Shown: piece after piece, positions 17,636-26,565 of the stretch
How the letters are laid out: the number at the start of each line of letters is the position of its first letter
Numbering within the stretch: the stretch's first letter is position 1
Source: Nostoc sp. NMS8
Lineage (GTDB): Bacteria > Cyanobacteriota > Cyanobacteriia > Cyanobacteriales > Nostocaceae
Length of the DNA stretch: 53,864 bases
Assembly: GCF_017115045.1 (NCBI RefSeq)
Contig: NZ_JABXKK010000074.1
Location: 1-53,864, forward strand
Direction of reading: 5' to 3'
Notes under the pieces: generated by a model
Told to the model about the DNA's origin: nothing
What the model saw: the letters and a program-made list of their open reading frames with translations, nothing else
Database searches by the model: none
Position numbers and translations under genes: made by a program

Positions 17636-17651
17636 TGTGACAGATATTACA
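17636..17651. promoter_or_regulatory. CRP-like site TGTGACAGATATTACA
   Basis: It matches the CRP-family consensus TGTGA-N6-TCACA at nine of ten positions and lies about 115 bases before the adenylate cyclase start. A cAMP-receptor protein controlling its own signal source would be logical, but a single site by eye is weak evidence. Confidence 0.3.
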
Positions 17652-17821
17652 TTAAATAATGCTCTTGTGATGGAGCGATCGCATCTGTGACATCACCTGA
17701 AAAAGTAGCACATCAAACAGTTTTGATCTACTACCACCCAGATGTCACTGAAGCCGAGTGTCCAGATTTTTGGAACGCTACTCACCTACTACTCAAAAAT
17801 GGGCTGAGAATGCTTTGTAAT

Positions 17822-18703
17822 CTAGTTAAGGGGTAATTCTAAACTAATTTCACCCAACAACCCTTTACGAAAATCTGTTAAAAGTTGCCTTGCAGCTCGC
17901 TCTATATCACCTTTGTAACGATGCTCTGCTAAGGCGTGTAAATAGGTATCTCCGGTGTCTGATGTCGAATCGAGTTGGTAACGAGACTCTAATGGTTTTT
18001 TTGGTAATAAATCTGCGGCAACAGCGTCCAAATAGTTAAGTAAATCCACTAGGGCTGCTGCTACTAGTTGGTTATCGTAAGATGCTTCACCGATATCATC
18101 ACAAATAGCTAATTTTAATGCTGCGTCTTGGTCTTCTAATCTTAGAGGAATGACACCAGGAGCATCTAGCAATTCCAAATGTTCGGAAATTCGCACCCAG
18201 CGCAGTTGACGAGTTACCCCAGGACGGGCCGCACTTTCCACGACTCGTTTTCCCAATAGGCGGTTAATTAAAGCTGACTTACCGACATTAGGAAAACCAA
18301 TCACCACAGCCCGCACTGGACGGGGTAACATCCCGCGATCGCTTCTTCTTTGATTGAGTTCTACCCCAGCGGCTTGCGCTACCCGTGCTACTTCTGCTAT
18401 ACCTTTACCATGTTGAGCATTGGTAAAATAAGGGACTTCTCCTTGACGTTTAAACCAATCGATCCATAGCGATCGCATTTGTGGCGTAATCATATCTACT
18501 CGGTTCAGTATCAACACCCGTGCCTTACCTTCTACCCACTCACCTATTTGGGGATGGTGAGTCGCTAAGGGAATCCGGGCATCTCGCACCTCAAATACTA
18601 CATCTACGCGCTTCAGCTGTTCTTTGAGCTTCCTTTCGGCTTTTGCAATGTGACCTGGATACCATTGAATCAGGTTTAATCTATAGTTTTGAGTTATGGC
18701 CAT
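17822..18703 (-). CDS. ylqF: Ribosome biogenesis GTPase YlqF/RbgA
   Basis: A 293-residue circularly permuted GTPase. The motifs come in the permuted order: G4 NRVD near 66, then G1 GFPNVGKSALINRLLG near 135, and G3 DAPG near 183. The N-terminal WYPGHIAKAERKLKE is a hallmark of the YlqF/RbgA family, which assists late assembly of the 50S ribosomal subunit. Length is normal. The protein begins MAITQNYRLNLIQWYPGH, so the ATG at 18703 is secure. The gene appears monocistronic. Confidence 0.9.
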   Translation of the reverse strand: MAITQNYRLNLIQWYPGHIAKAERKLKEQLKRVDVVFEVRDARIPLATHHPQIGEWVEGKARVLILNRVDMITPQMRSLWIDWFKRQGEVPYFTNAQHGKGIAEVARVAQAAGVELNQRRSDRGMLPRPVRAVVIGFPNVGKSALINRLLGKRVVESAARPGVTRQLRWVRISEHLELLDAPGVIPLRLEDQDAALKLAICDDIGEASYDNQLVAAALVDLLNYLDAVAADLLPKKPLESRYQLDSTSDTGDTYLHALAEHRYKGDIERAARQLLTDFRKGLLGEISLELPLN

Positions 18704-18746
18704 TTTTGATTATTAACTATTGATTACTTATTATCGCCAATAAAAG

Positions 18747-18851
18747 GGATTGGGGATTGGGGATTGGGGATTGGGGAGAATAATAACTCCTAACTCAGCA
18801 CTCCTAACTCATTACTCATTACTCATCACTCATTACTCAGCACTCATCACT
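18747..18851. repeat. Two heptamer tandem arrays, GGATTGG and TCATTAC types
   Basis: Four units of GGATTGG (18747-18777) are followed by about nine degenerate units of TCATTAC/TCATCAC/TCAGCAC (18782-18851). The second array enters the end of the VOC gene and supplies its last codons (ESDEC) and stop. Confidence 0.75.
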
Positions 18852-19331
18852 CTCTTTGCCTTGATGTAAAATCAGACGATTACCCTCAGGGTCATAGGCA
18901 TAAATTTCTCTGCCGTGGGAAGCAATGGAAATTTCTCCTGGTGGAGGATAGCCCAAAGATGTTAGGTGAGCGATCGCATCTTTTAAGTTGCTCACCTCTA
19001 AACACAAACTTATCTTACTTTTGGTGTAGAAATAAAGTGATGTAGGGGTCGTAGTTTTGGCGGTTACTGTTGTTAACGCAGCATTAGCGAGTCCGAGAGT
19101 GTCACTTTCAAACCCGAAAGGGTTGTCGTTAGACATCGCTTCAAATTCAGATTCATTTGTGTTCTTTGGTTGAAAAATACCTAATCGCATACCAACCAAA
19201 TTAAACTCAGCATAGACATTCGGTGTCAAAAGAATTGGCTTTTGCTCCAGCAATTGAGTATAGAAATTTACTAAATTCTCCCAATTAACCGATGCTATGG
19301 TGACAAATGCGTTAGTGTACTGTAAAACCAT
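18837..19331 (-). CDS. VOC (glyoxalase/dioxygenase-like) family protein
   Basis: A 164-residue protein with two beta-alpha-beta-beta-beta modules of the vicinal-oxygen-chelate fold: ASVNWENLVNFYTQLLEQKP in the first and LCLEVSNLKDAIAHLTSLGY, EIYAYDPEGNRLILHQ in the second. The final YDPEGN is a standard VOC signature. Substrate and metal are unknown, and the first-module ligand is unclear. The last five residues and the stop come from a heptamer repeat, so its C-terminus has been rewritten by the array. It is not obviously in an operon. Confidence 0.8.
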   Translation of the reverse strand: MVLQYTNAFVTIASVNWENLVNFYTQLLEQKPILLTPNVYAEFNLVGMRLGIFQPKNTNESEFEAMSNDNPFGFESDTLGLANAALTTVTAKTTTPTSLYFYTKSKISLCLEVSNLKDAIAHLTSLGYPPPGEISIASHGREIYAYDPEGNRLILHQGKESDEC

Positions 19332-19435
19332 ATTTGCCCGTATCTTTGAACTTTTAACTTACTAGGACTTACCTGCCTCCTGCGCCCTGCTTTTAATGTC
19401 GCCCAACCCAATAGACATCTGAATCTTAGAGAAAG

Positions 19436-21343
19436 TTAGGCAATCACAGAAATATTTGCACTAGTAAGCGCTATCTGATTTGAGAACTGGGCGATTTGAA
19501 CTTGTGTAGTTGTTATATCAATCCCATCTTTATCAAAGAATAGTTTGCCCGTAGTTTGATCGTAGATAAAGCGATCGCCTGCTGTTGTCGCACTAGCCCC
19601 AAGTCGGAACAAGCTTGAATCGAGTGGAGTATTCTGAGATTGGCTGAGTCCGAATTCTCCTCTAGAAATGAAGATAGTATCATCTCCAAGAGTAAAATCA
19701 GTTATAGTATCATAGCCTCCAGTGCGGCTACCAGCTAGGTTGAAGCTATCTAGCCCAGTTCCACCGGTTAATACATCTCGACCAGCTCCACCAGTGAGTA
19801 GATCGTTACCTGCACCACCAAGTAAGGTGTCATTACCTGAGTTACCAAAGAGGCTATCATTGCCATCTTCTCCTCTCAACGTGTTAGCGCCAGTATTTCC
19901 CGTCAAGATGTTATCAAAGCTGTTACCAGTACCACTGGTTGTTCCGCTTCCAGTCAGGGTTAAGTTCTCCAGATTAATTCCCAACACCCAACTAACAGAA
20001 GAGTTGACTAAATCTGTGCCTGTATTTAAGCCTTCAGTAATAGCATCATTCAGGTTGTCTACGATGTAAGTATCATCACCAACTCCACCATTGAGACTGT
20101 CATTCCCTAGACTTCCATCTAAGGTGTCATTATTTGCACCGCCATTTAAAATGTCATTACCTGAACTACCAAAGAGGCTATCGTTGCCATCTCCTCCTAT
20201 TAAGGTGTCATTCCCTGCACCTCCATCTACAATGTCATTGCCTACACCACCATCTAAGTTGTCATTACCTAAGCTACCAAAGAGGCTATCGTTGCCATCT
20301 CCTCCTATTAAGGTGTTAGTGGCATTATTTCCCGTCAAAATATTATCAAAGTTGTTACCAGTAGCATTAATTGCTGCGCCTCCAGTCAGAGTCAAATTCT
20401 CTAGGTTATCTCCCAACACCCAAGTTACCGAAGACTTAACTAAATCTGTGCCTGCATTTAAGCCTTCAATAATAATATCGTTGAGGTTGTCTATGATGTA
20501 AGTGTCATTGCCATCTCCACCATTGAGACTATCAGTTCCCAAACCTCCATCTAAGGTGTCATCACCTATGCCGCCTAACAAGGTGTCATTACCTGAGCTA
20601 GCAAAAAGGTTATCATTGCCATCTTCTCCACTCAAGATGTTAGCGCCAGTATTTCCCGTCAGGATGTTATCAAGGCTGTTACCAATACCATTAATAGCTG
20701 CGCCTCCAGTCAGAGTCAAGTTCTCTAGGTTATCTCCCAACACCCAAGTTACCGAAGATTTAACTAAATCTGTGCCTGCATTTAAGCCTTCTATAATAGT
20801 ATCGTTGAGGTTGTCTACGATGTAAGTGTCATTGCCAACTCCACCATTGAGACTATCAGCACCTAAACCTCCATCTAAGGTGTCATCACCTGCACCACCC
20901 AACAAGGTATCATTACCTGAATCACCAAAAAGGCTATCCTTGCCATCTTCTCCACTCAAGATGTTAGCGCCAATATTTCCCGTCAGGATGTTATCAAGGC
21001 TGTTACCAGTACCATTGATTGCCTCAGTTCCAGTCAGTATCAAATTTTCCAGGTTATCTGCCAATACCCAATTCACCGAAGACTTAACTAAATCTATGCC
21101 TGCGTTGGCTGATTCAGCAATTATGTCGCTGATGCTGTCCACAATATAAGTGTCATTGCCTTTACCACCAATGAGACTGTTAGTACCTGCACCACCTGAC
21201 AATAAATCATTTCCATCACCGCCATCAAGGGTGTCGTTATCACCTAGTCCTTCGAGGGTATCATTGCCCTGCAATCCTGAGATGATATCCTGGTTTTCTG
21301 TACCAATCAGTTTGTTTGCAGTTGATGTGCCATTAATAATCAT
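19436..21343 (-). CDS. RTX-type calcium-binding repeat protein
   Basis: About 635 residues from the ATG at 21343 (MIINGTSTANKLIGTENQD); an in-frame GTG at 21388 is possible but less like the family. It is made almost entirely of GGxGxDxLx nonapeptides (GDGNDLLSGGAG, GGAGDDTLDGGLGADSL) that bind Ca2+ in a beta-roll. Four larger modules carry NDTYIVDNLND...DLVKSSVTWVLGDNLENLTLTG, with an exact 324-bp spacing for three of them. The end (ITDFTLGDDTIFISRGEFGL, FDKDG) is the usual cyanobacterial tail and should carry the type I secretion signal. It is probably exported to the cell surface or medium. No transporter genes are adjacent. Confidence 0.88.
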   Translation of the reverse strand: MIINGTSTANKLIGTENQDIISGLQGNDTLEGLGDNDTLDGGDGNDLLSGGAGTNSLIGGKGNDTYIVDSISDIIAESANAGIDLVKSSVNWVLADNLENLILTGTEAINGTGNSLDNILTGNIGANILSGEDGKDSLFGDSGNDTLLGGAGDDTLDGGLGADSLNGGVGNDTYIVDNLNDTIIEGLNAGTDLVKSSVTWVLGDNLENLTLTGGAAINGIGNSLDNILTGNTGANILSGEDGNDNLFASSGNDTLLGGIGDDTLDGGLGTDSLNGGDGNDTYIIDNLNDIIIEGLNAGTDLVKSSVTWVLGDNLENLTLTGGAAINATGNNFDNILTGNNATNTLIGGDGNDSLFGSLGNDNLDGGVGNDIVDGGAGNDTLIGGDGNDSLFGSSGNDILNGGANNDTLDGSLGNDSLNGGVGDDTYIVDNLNDAITEGLNTGTDLVNSSVSWVLGINLENLTLTGSGTTSGTGNSFDNILTGNTGANTLRGEDGNDSLFGNSGNDTLLGGAGNDLLTGGAGRDVLTGGTGLDSFNLAGSRTGGYDTITDFTLGDDTIFISRGEFGLSQSQNTPLDSSLFRLGASATTAGDRFIYDQTTGKLFFDKDGIDITTTQVQIAQFSNQIALTSANISVIA

Positions 21344-21708
21344 ATTAGAGTCTTTAATGAGGATAATCGATGCTTCTTCTGTCGCCACAAGTGCGATCGC
21401 TGAATTCCCTAGCTTCGCTTTTTTTAAAATTAAATAACCTCAGCAAATATGTCTAACTTAATAAGAAGAAAGCCAGAAGGCAGAGGACAGGATAGCGTAG
21501 CGGTAGCGAGTCCAACCCTTACAAGCAGCGTCTCGTAAAGAGCGTTGGCAGGAAGTAGGAGCAAGAAATGTCTCGGCTGAACTTGGCCGATCCTCGTAAA
21601 TTGGTGCAGGTATTGATAAACTTAATTATATTTTTGACTTTGCCTGAGAAATAAGTAAGTATTAACACTAGTGATCACTGAACGAAGTGATTATAATTAA
21701 AGTCAAAA

Positions 21709-22791
21709 ATGAAACGTCCAAATCGCCTTGCTTGGATCGGAGCGATCGCACTATTAGCGATGGTTTTACTTAGTTTGTTTGCGGCTCCCAATAATACTAA
21801 ACTTAATGCTGGTTCTACTTATAACCGCGCCCCTGATGGGTATGGTGCTTGGTATGCTTTTATGCAACAGCAGGGAACTTCTATTCAACGCTGGCAAAAG
21901 CCTTTTAGTGATATTCAGTCAGAAAATAGCCCAATTACCCTCCTCCAGGTAGGCGGAGAGACGATGCTGGGTAGTCAAGAGCGTAAATGGGTAGAAAAAG
22001 GAAATACTTTGGTAATTTTGGGTGCGGGAGCGCGGGTTACTGAAGCGGAGTTTAGCACTATGCAGAAATCTCCCCAAGGTAATATCAAAATTGATACACG
22101 TAGACGAAATGAGAAAGCTAACTCCAAGCAAGTTGATTTAGGCGATCGCTTTGGTGCTGTTGTCTGGAAAGAAAATTACAAACAGGGAAAAGTGATTTTT
22201 TCTACCACTCCTTATTTAGCCGCCAACGCTTACCAAGATAATTTAAGCAATTTCAAGTATCTAGCTAGTCTAGTAACTGAAAAAAATAACACAATCTTTG
22301 TAGATGAATATATCCACGGTTACAAAGATGCCGATGTCAGGAAGAAAGAAAACGAAGGAGATTTATCTAGCTTTTTTGCTAAAACTCCTTTATTGCCAAT
22401 ATTAGTGCAGGTAGGTATCTTGCTATTAGTGCTAATTTGGGCGCAGAATCGCCGTTTTGGTAAGCCAGTAGCTTTAGATATACCAGTTACAGATAACAGC
22501 GAGGCATATATCCAAGCTTTAGCCGGAGTCTTACAGAAAGCTGATACTACCGACTTTGTTGTAGAGATGGTGGGTAAACAAGAACAACTACAACTCCAAA
22601 AAGCCTTGGGATTAGGACAAATACTTTTAGAACGTGAAGCCTTAATCAATTTTTGGATAGAAAAAACAGGTGCAAGTACAGCAGAACTAGATACAGTTTT
22701 AAAGCTACAATCTCGCAAACAACCCATCAGTGAACAAGACCTGTTAAGCTGGTTGGGGAAATGGGGAACCATTAGATTAATTCGTAATTAA
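21709..22791 (+). CDS. DUF4350 domain-containing membrane protein
   Basis: A 360-residue protein with a membrane segment near the N-terminus (about 8-26, WIGAIALLAMVLLSLFAAP), a domain starting YNRAPDGYGAWYAFMQQQGT that is typical of DUF4350, and a second membrane segment near 227-245 (LLPILVQVGILLLVLIWAQ) followed by a cytosolic tail. DUF4350 proteins usually sit beside MoxR ATPases, as here (the next gene starts 52 bases downstream). They are thought to take part in envelope or von Willebrand-type protein maturation, without a proven function. Confidence 0.83.
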   Translation: MKRPNRLAWIGAIALLAMVLLSLFAAPNNTKLNAGSTYNRAPDGYGAWYAFMQQQGTSIQRWQKPFSDIQSENSPITLLQVGGETMLGSQERKWVEKGNTLVILGAGARVTEAEFSTMQKSPQGNIKIDTRRRNEKANSKQVDLGDRFGAVVWKENYKQGKVIFSTTPYLAANAYQDNLSNFKYLASLVTEKNNTIFVDEYIHGYKDADVRKKENEGDLSSFFAKTPLLPILVQVGILLLVLIWAQNRRFGKPVALDIPVTDNSEAYIQALAGVLQKADTTDFVVEMVGKQEQLQLQKALGLGQILLEREALINFWIEKTGASTAELDTVLKLQSRKQPISEQDLLSWLGKWGTIRLIRN

Positions 22792-22843
22792 TTTTTGGAA
22801 TTAGGCATAATATCTTTGCGTTATTTATTTATCAATAAAAAAT

Positions 22844-23794
22844 ATGAGCGAAACCCATCCGATCATAATTCGCCTTGGTCAAAGTCTTAATCAAGTAATT
22901 GTTGGACAATCTAGCCTAATACAACAACTTTTAGTCGCACTGCTAGCAGGTGGACACGTAATTTTAGAAGGAGTTCCGGGAACTGGTAAAACCCTCCTAG
23001 TAAAAGTGTTGGCGCAGTTAATTCAAGGGGAGTTTCGCCGGATTCAATTAACACCAGATGTTTTACCTTCAGATATTACTGGTACAAATATTTTTGATTT
23101 GAATAGTCGCAATTTCACTTTGAAAAAAGGGCCAATATTTACTGAAGTGCTGCTAGCAGACGAAATCAATCGTACTCCTCCCAAAACACAAGCGGCGCTA
23201 CTAGAAGCAATGGAAGAGATGCAAGTAACGCTAGATGGTGAAAGTTTGCCATTACCAGATTTATTTTGGGTGATTGCAACCCAAAATCCTCTCGAATTTG
23301 AGGGCACTTATCCCTTACCAGAAGCGCAGTTGGATAGATTTTTATTTAAGCTGGTGGTAGATTACCCCGACCAAGCTGCTGAGAAACAAATGTTACTCAA
23401 TCGTCAGGCGGGTTTTGCAGCAAGGCGTTTAGATATTAGCCGTTTAAAACCAATCGCAACAATCGCTGACATTTTACAAGCACGACAAGCAGTCAAAGAA
23501 GTTAAAGTATCAGAAGCGATCGTTGATTATTTGTTGGCGTTGGTGAGAACATCACGTCAATATCCTGATTTAACTTTGGGCGCATCGCCTCGCGCCGCCG
23601 GTGCTTGGTTGCAGACATCTCAAGCCTTAGCATGGTTAGCTGGACGGGATTTTGTCACACCAGATGATGTTAAAGCAGTTGCATTGCCACTACTACGTCA
23701 TCGCCTCATTTTGAAACCAGAAGCAATGCTGGATGGTTTACAAATTGATGCGGTAATTGCCTCGGTAATTAATCAAGTACCAGTTCCAAGGTAA
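22844..23794 (+). CDS. MoxR-family AAA+ ATPase
   Basis: A 316-residue AAA+ protein of normal MoxR length. Walker A is GVPGTGKTLLVKVLAQ near 45-60, Walker B VLLADEINRTPPKTQAALLEAMEE near 105-128, sensor 1 in WVIATQNPLEFEGTYPLPEAQLDRF, and sensor 2 in GASPRAAGAWLQTSQA. MoxR proteins act as chaperones that mature or activate partner complexes. It is encoded 52 bases after the DUF4350 gene on the same strand and probably shares its transcript; the DUF58 gene that often completes this operon is absent here. Confidence 0.9.
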   Translation: MSETHPIIIRLGQSLNQVIVGQSSLIQQLLVALLAGGHVILEGVPGTGKTLLVKVLAQLIQGEFRRIQLTPDVLPSDITGTNIFDLNSRNFTLKKGPIFTEVLLADEINRTPPKTQAALLEAMEEMQVTLDGESLPLPDLFWVIATQNPLEFEGTYPLPEAQLDRFLFKLVVDYPDQAAEKQMLLNRQAGFAARRLDISRLKPIATIADILQARQAVKEVKVSEAIVDYLLALVRTSRQYPDLTLGASPRAAGAWLQTSQALAWLAGRDFVTPDDVKAVALPLLRHRLILKPEAMLDGLQIDAVIASVINQVPVPR

Positions 23795-24090
23795 AAAACT
23801 ATTTGCAAACTCCAAGAAATAAATTACCCAATCTTATGGGGTGGGCAACATCAGCACCATTTAATAGACTGGGCGGGCAAGACGCGTACCCCACAAGAGT
23901 TATTTCTATACAATAGTAAATTCTGACATCCGAAATTTTGGTTTTAAGGCAATATAGTTCAAATAACCCCAAAACACTTGTAGAGACGGCAATTCATCGC
24001 GTCTCGAAAACCCAAGCATATTGGGTTTTCAGGTGCCAAGGGAGAGACGATTAGCATACGATTTTTAACCGTTATTTGGGCTGATTAGTT
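23795..24090. repeat. Intergenic repeats and hairpins between moxR and the kinase gene
   Basis: It contains an inverted CTTATGGGGT...ACCCCACAAG pair, a GAGACGGCAATTCATCGCGTCTC-type element, and a perfect 10-bp hairpin. All are of the small intergenic-repeat type common in Nostocales. Confidence 0.5.
24006..24030. terminator. Hairpin between convergent moxR and kinase genes
   Basis: A perfect 10-bp stem, GAAAACCCAA with TTGGGTTTTC, and a 5-base loop. It could end both convergent transcripts. Confidence 0.5.
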
Positions 24091-25995
24091 CTAAATTCGA
24101 CTCTTATTAGGTAAATCTTGCTGGTTGCTTGGCTCTTTACGAGATTGCGATTGAGTATATATATAGGTTACTAACGCTAAAGTCAGTCCAATGGCCAAGA
24201 TCACTCCCAGGATTCGCAAGAAATTGGGAGTAATTCTCGTAGCTAGCTGCTCATTTAGCCTTGGTTGGTAAATAGTGTCATCGGTTCGCACTTGTGGTCT
24301 GCCTTGATGAGATGCAGTCCGAGGTTGATACAATGTTACATCTGGTGGTACTTGTTGCCCACCTTGATTAGACGCTTGTCGTGGCTGAAACAACGTTTTA
24401 TCTGGTGGTACTTGCTGCCCACCTTGATTAGATGCCTGTCGTGGTTGAAACAACGTTTTATCTGGTGGTACTTGTTGCCCGCCTTGACTTGATGCCTGTC
24501 GTGGTTGAAACAACGTTTTATCTGGTGGTACTTGTGGTCTGCCTTGATTAGATGCCTGTCGTGGTTGATATAACGTTTTATCTGGTGGCACTTGTTGCCC
24601 GCCTTGACTTGATGCCTGTCGTGGTTGATATAACGTTACGTCTGGTTTACTGGTGTTCGGGTTATTCACAGGACTCTGTTGATTTTGCTCAACTGGGTTA
24701 AACGGTCTGGGAACAGTTTCGTGATTTGAACCTTGATTGTACTCAGGCTGAAGAGGAGGAACAGTTTCTTCAGGTTGGTTTTGCTCAATCGGGTTAAATG
24801 GTCTGGGAACGGTTTCGTGATTTGAACCCCGATTGTGTGCAGATGGAGGACGCAGAATGGTGTCGTCGTTCGATTGTCTGGGAATAGTTTCGTGATTTGA
24901 ACCCTGATTGTATGCAGATGGAGGACGCAGAATGGTGTCGTCGTTCGATTGTCTGGGAACAGTTTCGTGATTTGAACCCTGATTGTCGGAAGATTGCGAT
25001 CGCTCTGTAATCTGTCCAGGTACACTAGTATTGCCCGTAACAAATTTGGCAGCAGATTGTAAAGCTTGACTGAGTTCTTCTACAGTTGCAAATCGGTTAG
25101 CTGGGTTTTTATGGAGGCATTTCATCACCACGGCTTCCAATTGTACGGGTAAATGCTCACATCCTGGTTGCGATCGCAGTGGTTTTGGTGGCTCATAAGC
25201 ATGAGCTAATACCCAAGATGCCTCACTAATATGACTACCCTTAATGCTGATTCCAAATGGGTCAGCTGCACTCAGCATTTCATAAAGGATAATCCCTAAG
25301 CTGTAAATATCACCCCTGGCATCCAAGTTTTGATCGCTCTGGATTTGTTCAGGAGGTGCGTAACGAAACGTACCGATAAATGTACTAGTTATATTTGTAA
25401 TATTGGAATTTTCTGAAGATTCACTACGAATTTTGGCAACACCAAAATCCAAAACCTTGACCCACTCTCCCAAATCTGTAGGCGTCAGAAATATATTATC
25501 TGGCTTTAGGTCGCGGTGAACTACCTGAATATGCTCAGTAGTTTTGCCCCCTTCTCGTTGCAGAGTAACTCCTTGATGGGCAAGTTGTAGACCCTTACAA
25601 ACTTGCGCCATAATCTTTACAGTCCGCTCAACAGATAACCGCTTTTCGCGCAGCAGTAATTGTCTGAGCGTTTGCCCCCGCAAATATTCCATCACATAAA
25701 ATGGAAAACCTTCTGGAGTTACACCACAGTCACTAATTTTGACGATATGATCGCTTTGCAAAGCAGCACAAACTGCCACTTCACGCTCAAAACGCTTTCT
25801 CATTTCTTGTGATGCCACCAGTGTATCTTTGAGCAACTTCAAAGCTACCTGTTGACCGACACGGGTATCTGTTGCTAGGAAGACTTCTCCCATGCCACCC
25901 CCGCCTAACCGTCTGTCTAAACGGTATCGCTGGTTATCACCTAATAAGCGACCATTCCAAGAATTTGAAGAAGGTGGGGATTTCATCTGGGGCAA
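24091..25995 (-). CDS. Serine/threonine protein kinase with Thr-rich repeat tail and C-terminal membrane anchor
   Basis: A 634-residue Hanks-type kinase. The catalytic domain (about 20-315) is complete: LGGGGMGEVFLA, VALKLLK, HRDLKPDNIF, DFGVAKI, GTFRYAPPEQ. After a linker come two families of repeats: NQGSNHETVPR..DDTILRPP units (about 345-435) and seven 20-residue units VPPDKTLFQPRQASNQGGQQ (about 450-580), encoded by 60-bp tandem DNA repeats at 24255-24650. A single hydrophobic helix (about 596-616) follows. Nearly all threonines in the repeats have an acidic or Lys residue before and Leu, Ile or Val after, suggesting autophosphorylation sites for FHA-type readers. The protein would lie at the membrane with the kinase in the cytosol. 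Confidence 0.88.
   Translation of the reverse strand: MPQMKSPPSSNSWNGRLLGDNQRYRLDRRLGGGGMGEVFLATDTRVGQQVALKLLKDTLVASQEMRKRFEREVAVCAALQSDHIVKISDCGVTPEGFPFYVMEYLRGQTLRQLLLREKRLSVERTVKIMAQVCKGLQLAHQGVTLQREGGKTTEHIQVVHRDLKPDNIFLTPTDLGEWVKVLDFGVAKIRSESSENSNITNITSTFIGTFRYAPPEQIQSDQNLDARGDIYSLGIILYEMLSAADPFGISIKGSHISEASWVLAHAYEPPKPLRSQPGCEHLPVQLEAVVMKCLHKNPANRFATVEELSQALQSAAKFVTGNTSVPGQITERSQSSDNQGSNHETVPRQSNDDTILRPPSAYNQGSNHETIPRQSNDDTILRPPSAHNRGSNHETVPRPFNPIEQNQPEETVPPLQPEYNQGSNHETVPRPFNPVEQNQQSPVNNPNTSKPDVTLYQPRQASSQGGQQVPPDKTLYQPRQASNQGRPQVPPDKTLFQPRQASSQGGQQVPPDKTLFQPRQASNQGGQQVPPDKTLFQPRQASNQGGQQVPPDVTLYQPRTASHQGRPQVRTDDTIYQPRLNEQLATRITPNFLRILGVILAIGLTLALVTYIYTQSQSRKEPSNQQDLPNKSRI
24255..24650. 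repeat. 60-bp tandem repeats in the kinase gene
   Basis: About six copies of a 60-base unit (TCTGGTGGTACTTGTTGCCC and on), differing by a few bases. They encode the 20-residue DKTLFQPR units. All units are contiguous, with no unique spacers. Confidence 0.85.
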
Positions 25996-26559
25996 CCCAT
26001 CTTAAGTTAACGTTAAAGTTTTAACTTTAGTCAGACACAATACTACTATTACAAATATTACAAATTTTACTTTCTTCGTAGGTTAGATGAATATTTGTAA
26101 TATATGCTACTAGCTGCTTATCTAATTATACTCAGCTTAACATAAAATTAAGGCTGACAATTTGATAAAATGTTTAAAATTAAGACCTTTGGTAGTTGAA
26201 ATTGGTTCCTGATGTGAAGTTAAGGTAAATTAGGCTGGGGATTGGGGCTGGGAAAATTTGGTGAGAGATTTACATACAGGACTTACGCAAAAACTGCTAA
26301 AAAGCTTAATTTATCGAACACCATTTTCTACGAAATACTACGTGTAACTTGCTTCTTTGCAGGGGTACACGTAGTATTTCGTAGAGAAAATAATAATTTG
26401 TAGAATGTGCGTAAATCCTAATACACCGCTTTATTGCAGAATTGATACTTAGTCCCCAGTCCCCAATCCCCCAATCTACAGAATATTTAAAGTTTTGCAA
26501 AATATATTCTGTCAATGTACTCTGGCGTACATGATTAGTATGTACTATTGCCATGAGGA
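25996..26559. other. Gene-free interval with a MITE-like element
   Basis: It should hold the promoters of the kinase (minus) and the DUF4255 gene (plus). A MITE-like element occupies 26278-26419. A GTA-N8-TAC at 26517-26530 has the NtcA form but not the usual spacing to a -10 box. Confidence 0.5.
26278..26419. mobile_element. MITE-like element with AGGACTTACGCA ends and a 20-bp internal palindrome
   Basis: The ends AGGACTTACGCA (26278-26289) and TGCGTAAATCCT (26408-26419) are inverted with one mismatch. Inside, 26327-26346 and 26366-26385 are a perfect 20-bp inverted repeat (TCTACGAAATACTACGTGTA) around a 19-base loop. It has no coding capacity; 142 bp long. Confidence 0.65.
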
Positions 26560-26565
26560 ATGAGG

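Larger units (their letters stand above)
17521..17821. other. Gene-free interval between RbgA-type and cyclase genes
   Basis: It contains the inverted repeat and CRP-like site listed separately and a HIP1 site. I see no coding sequence or terminator in the rest. Confidence 0.4.

Noticed and set aside
20091..21149. Several plus-strand ORFs of 107-136 residues
   Set aside because: All are antisense to the RTX gene and arise from its repeat structure.
24255..24650. Regular repeats resembling a CRISPR array
   Set aside because: The 60-bp units are contiguous, without unique spacers, and encode part of the kinase in frame.
26517..26530. NtcA-type site GTA-N8-TAC before the DUF4255 gene
   Set aside because: A six-base fixed motif is expected by chance over a dozen times in this window, and no -10 box is at the canonical distance.
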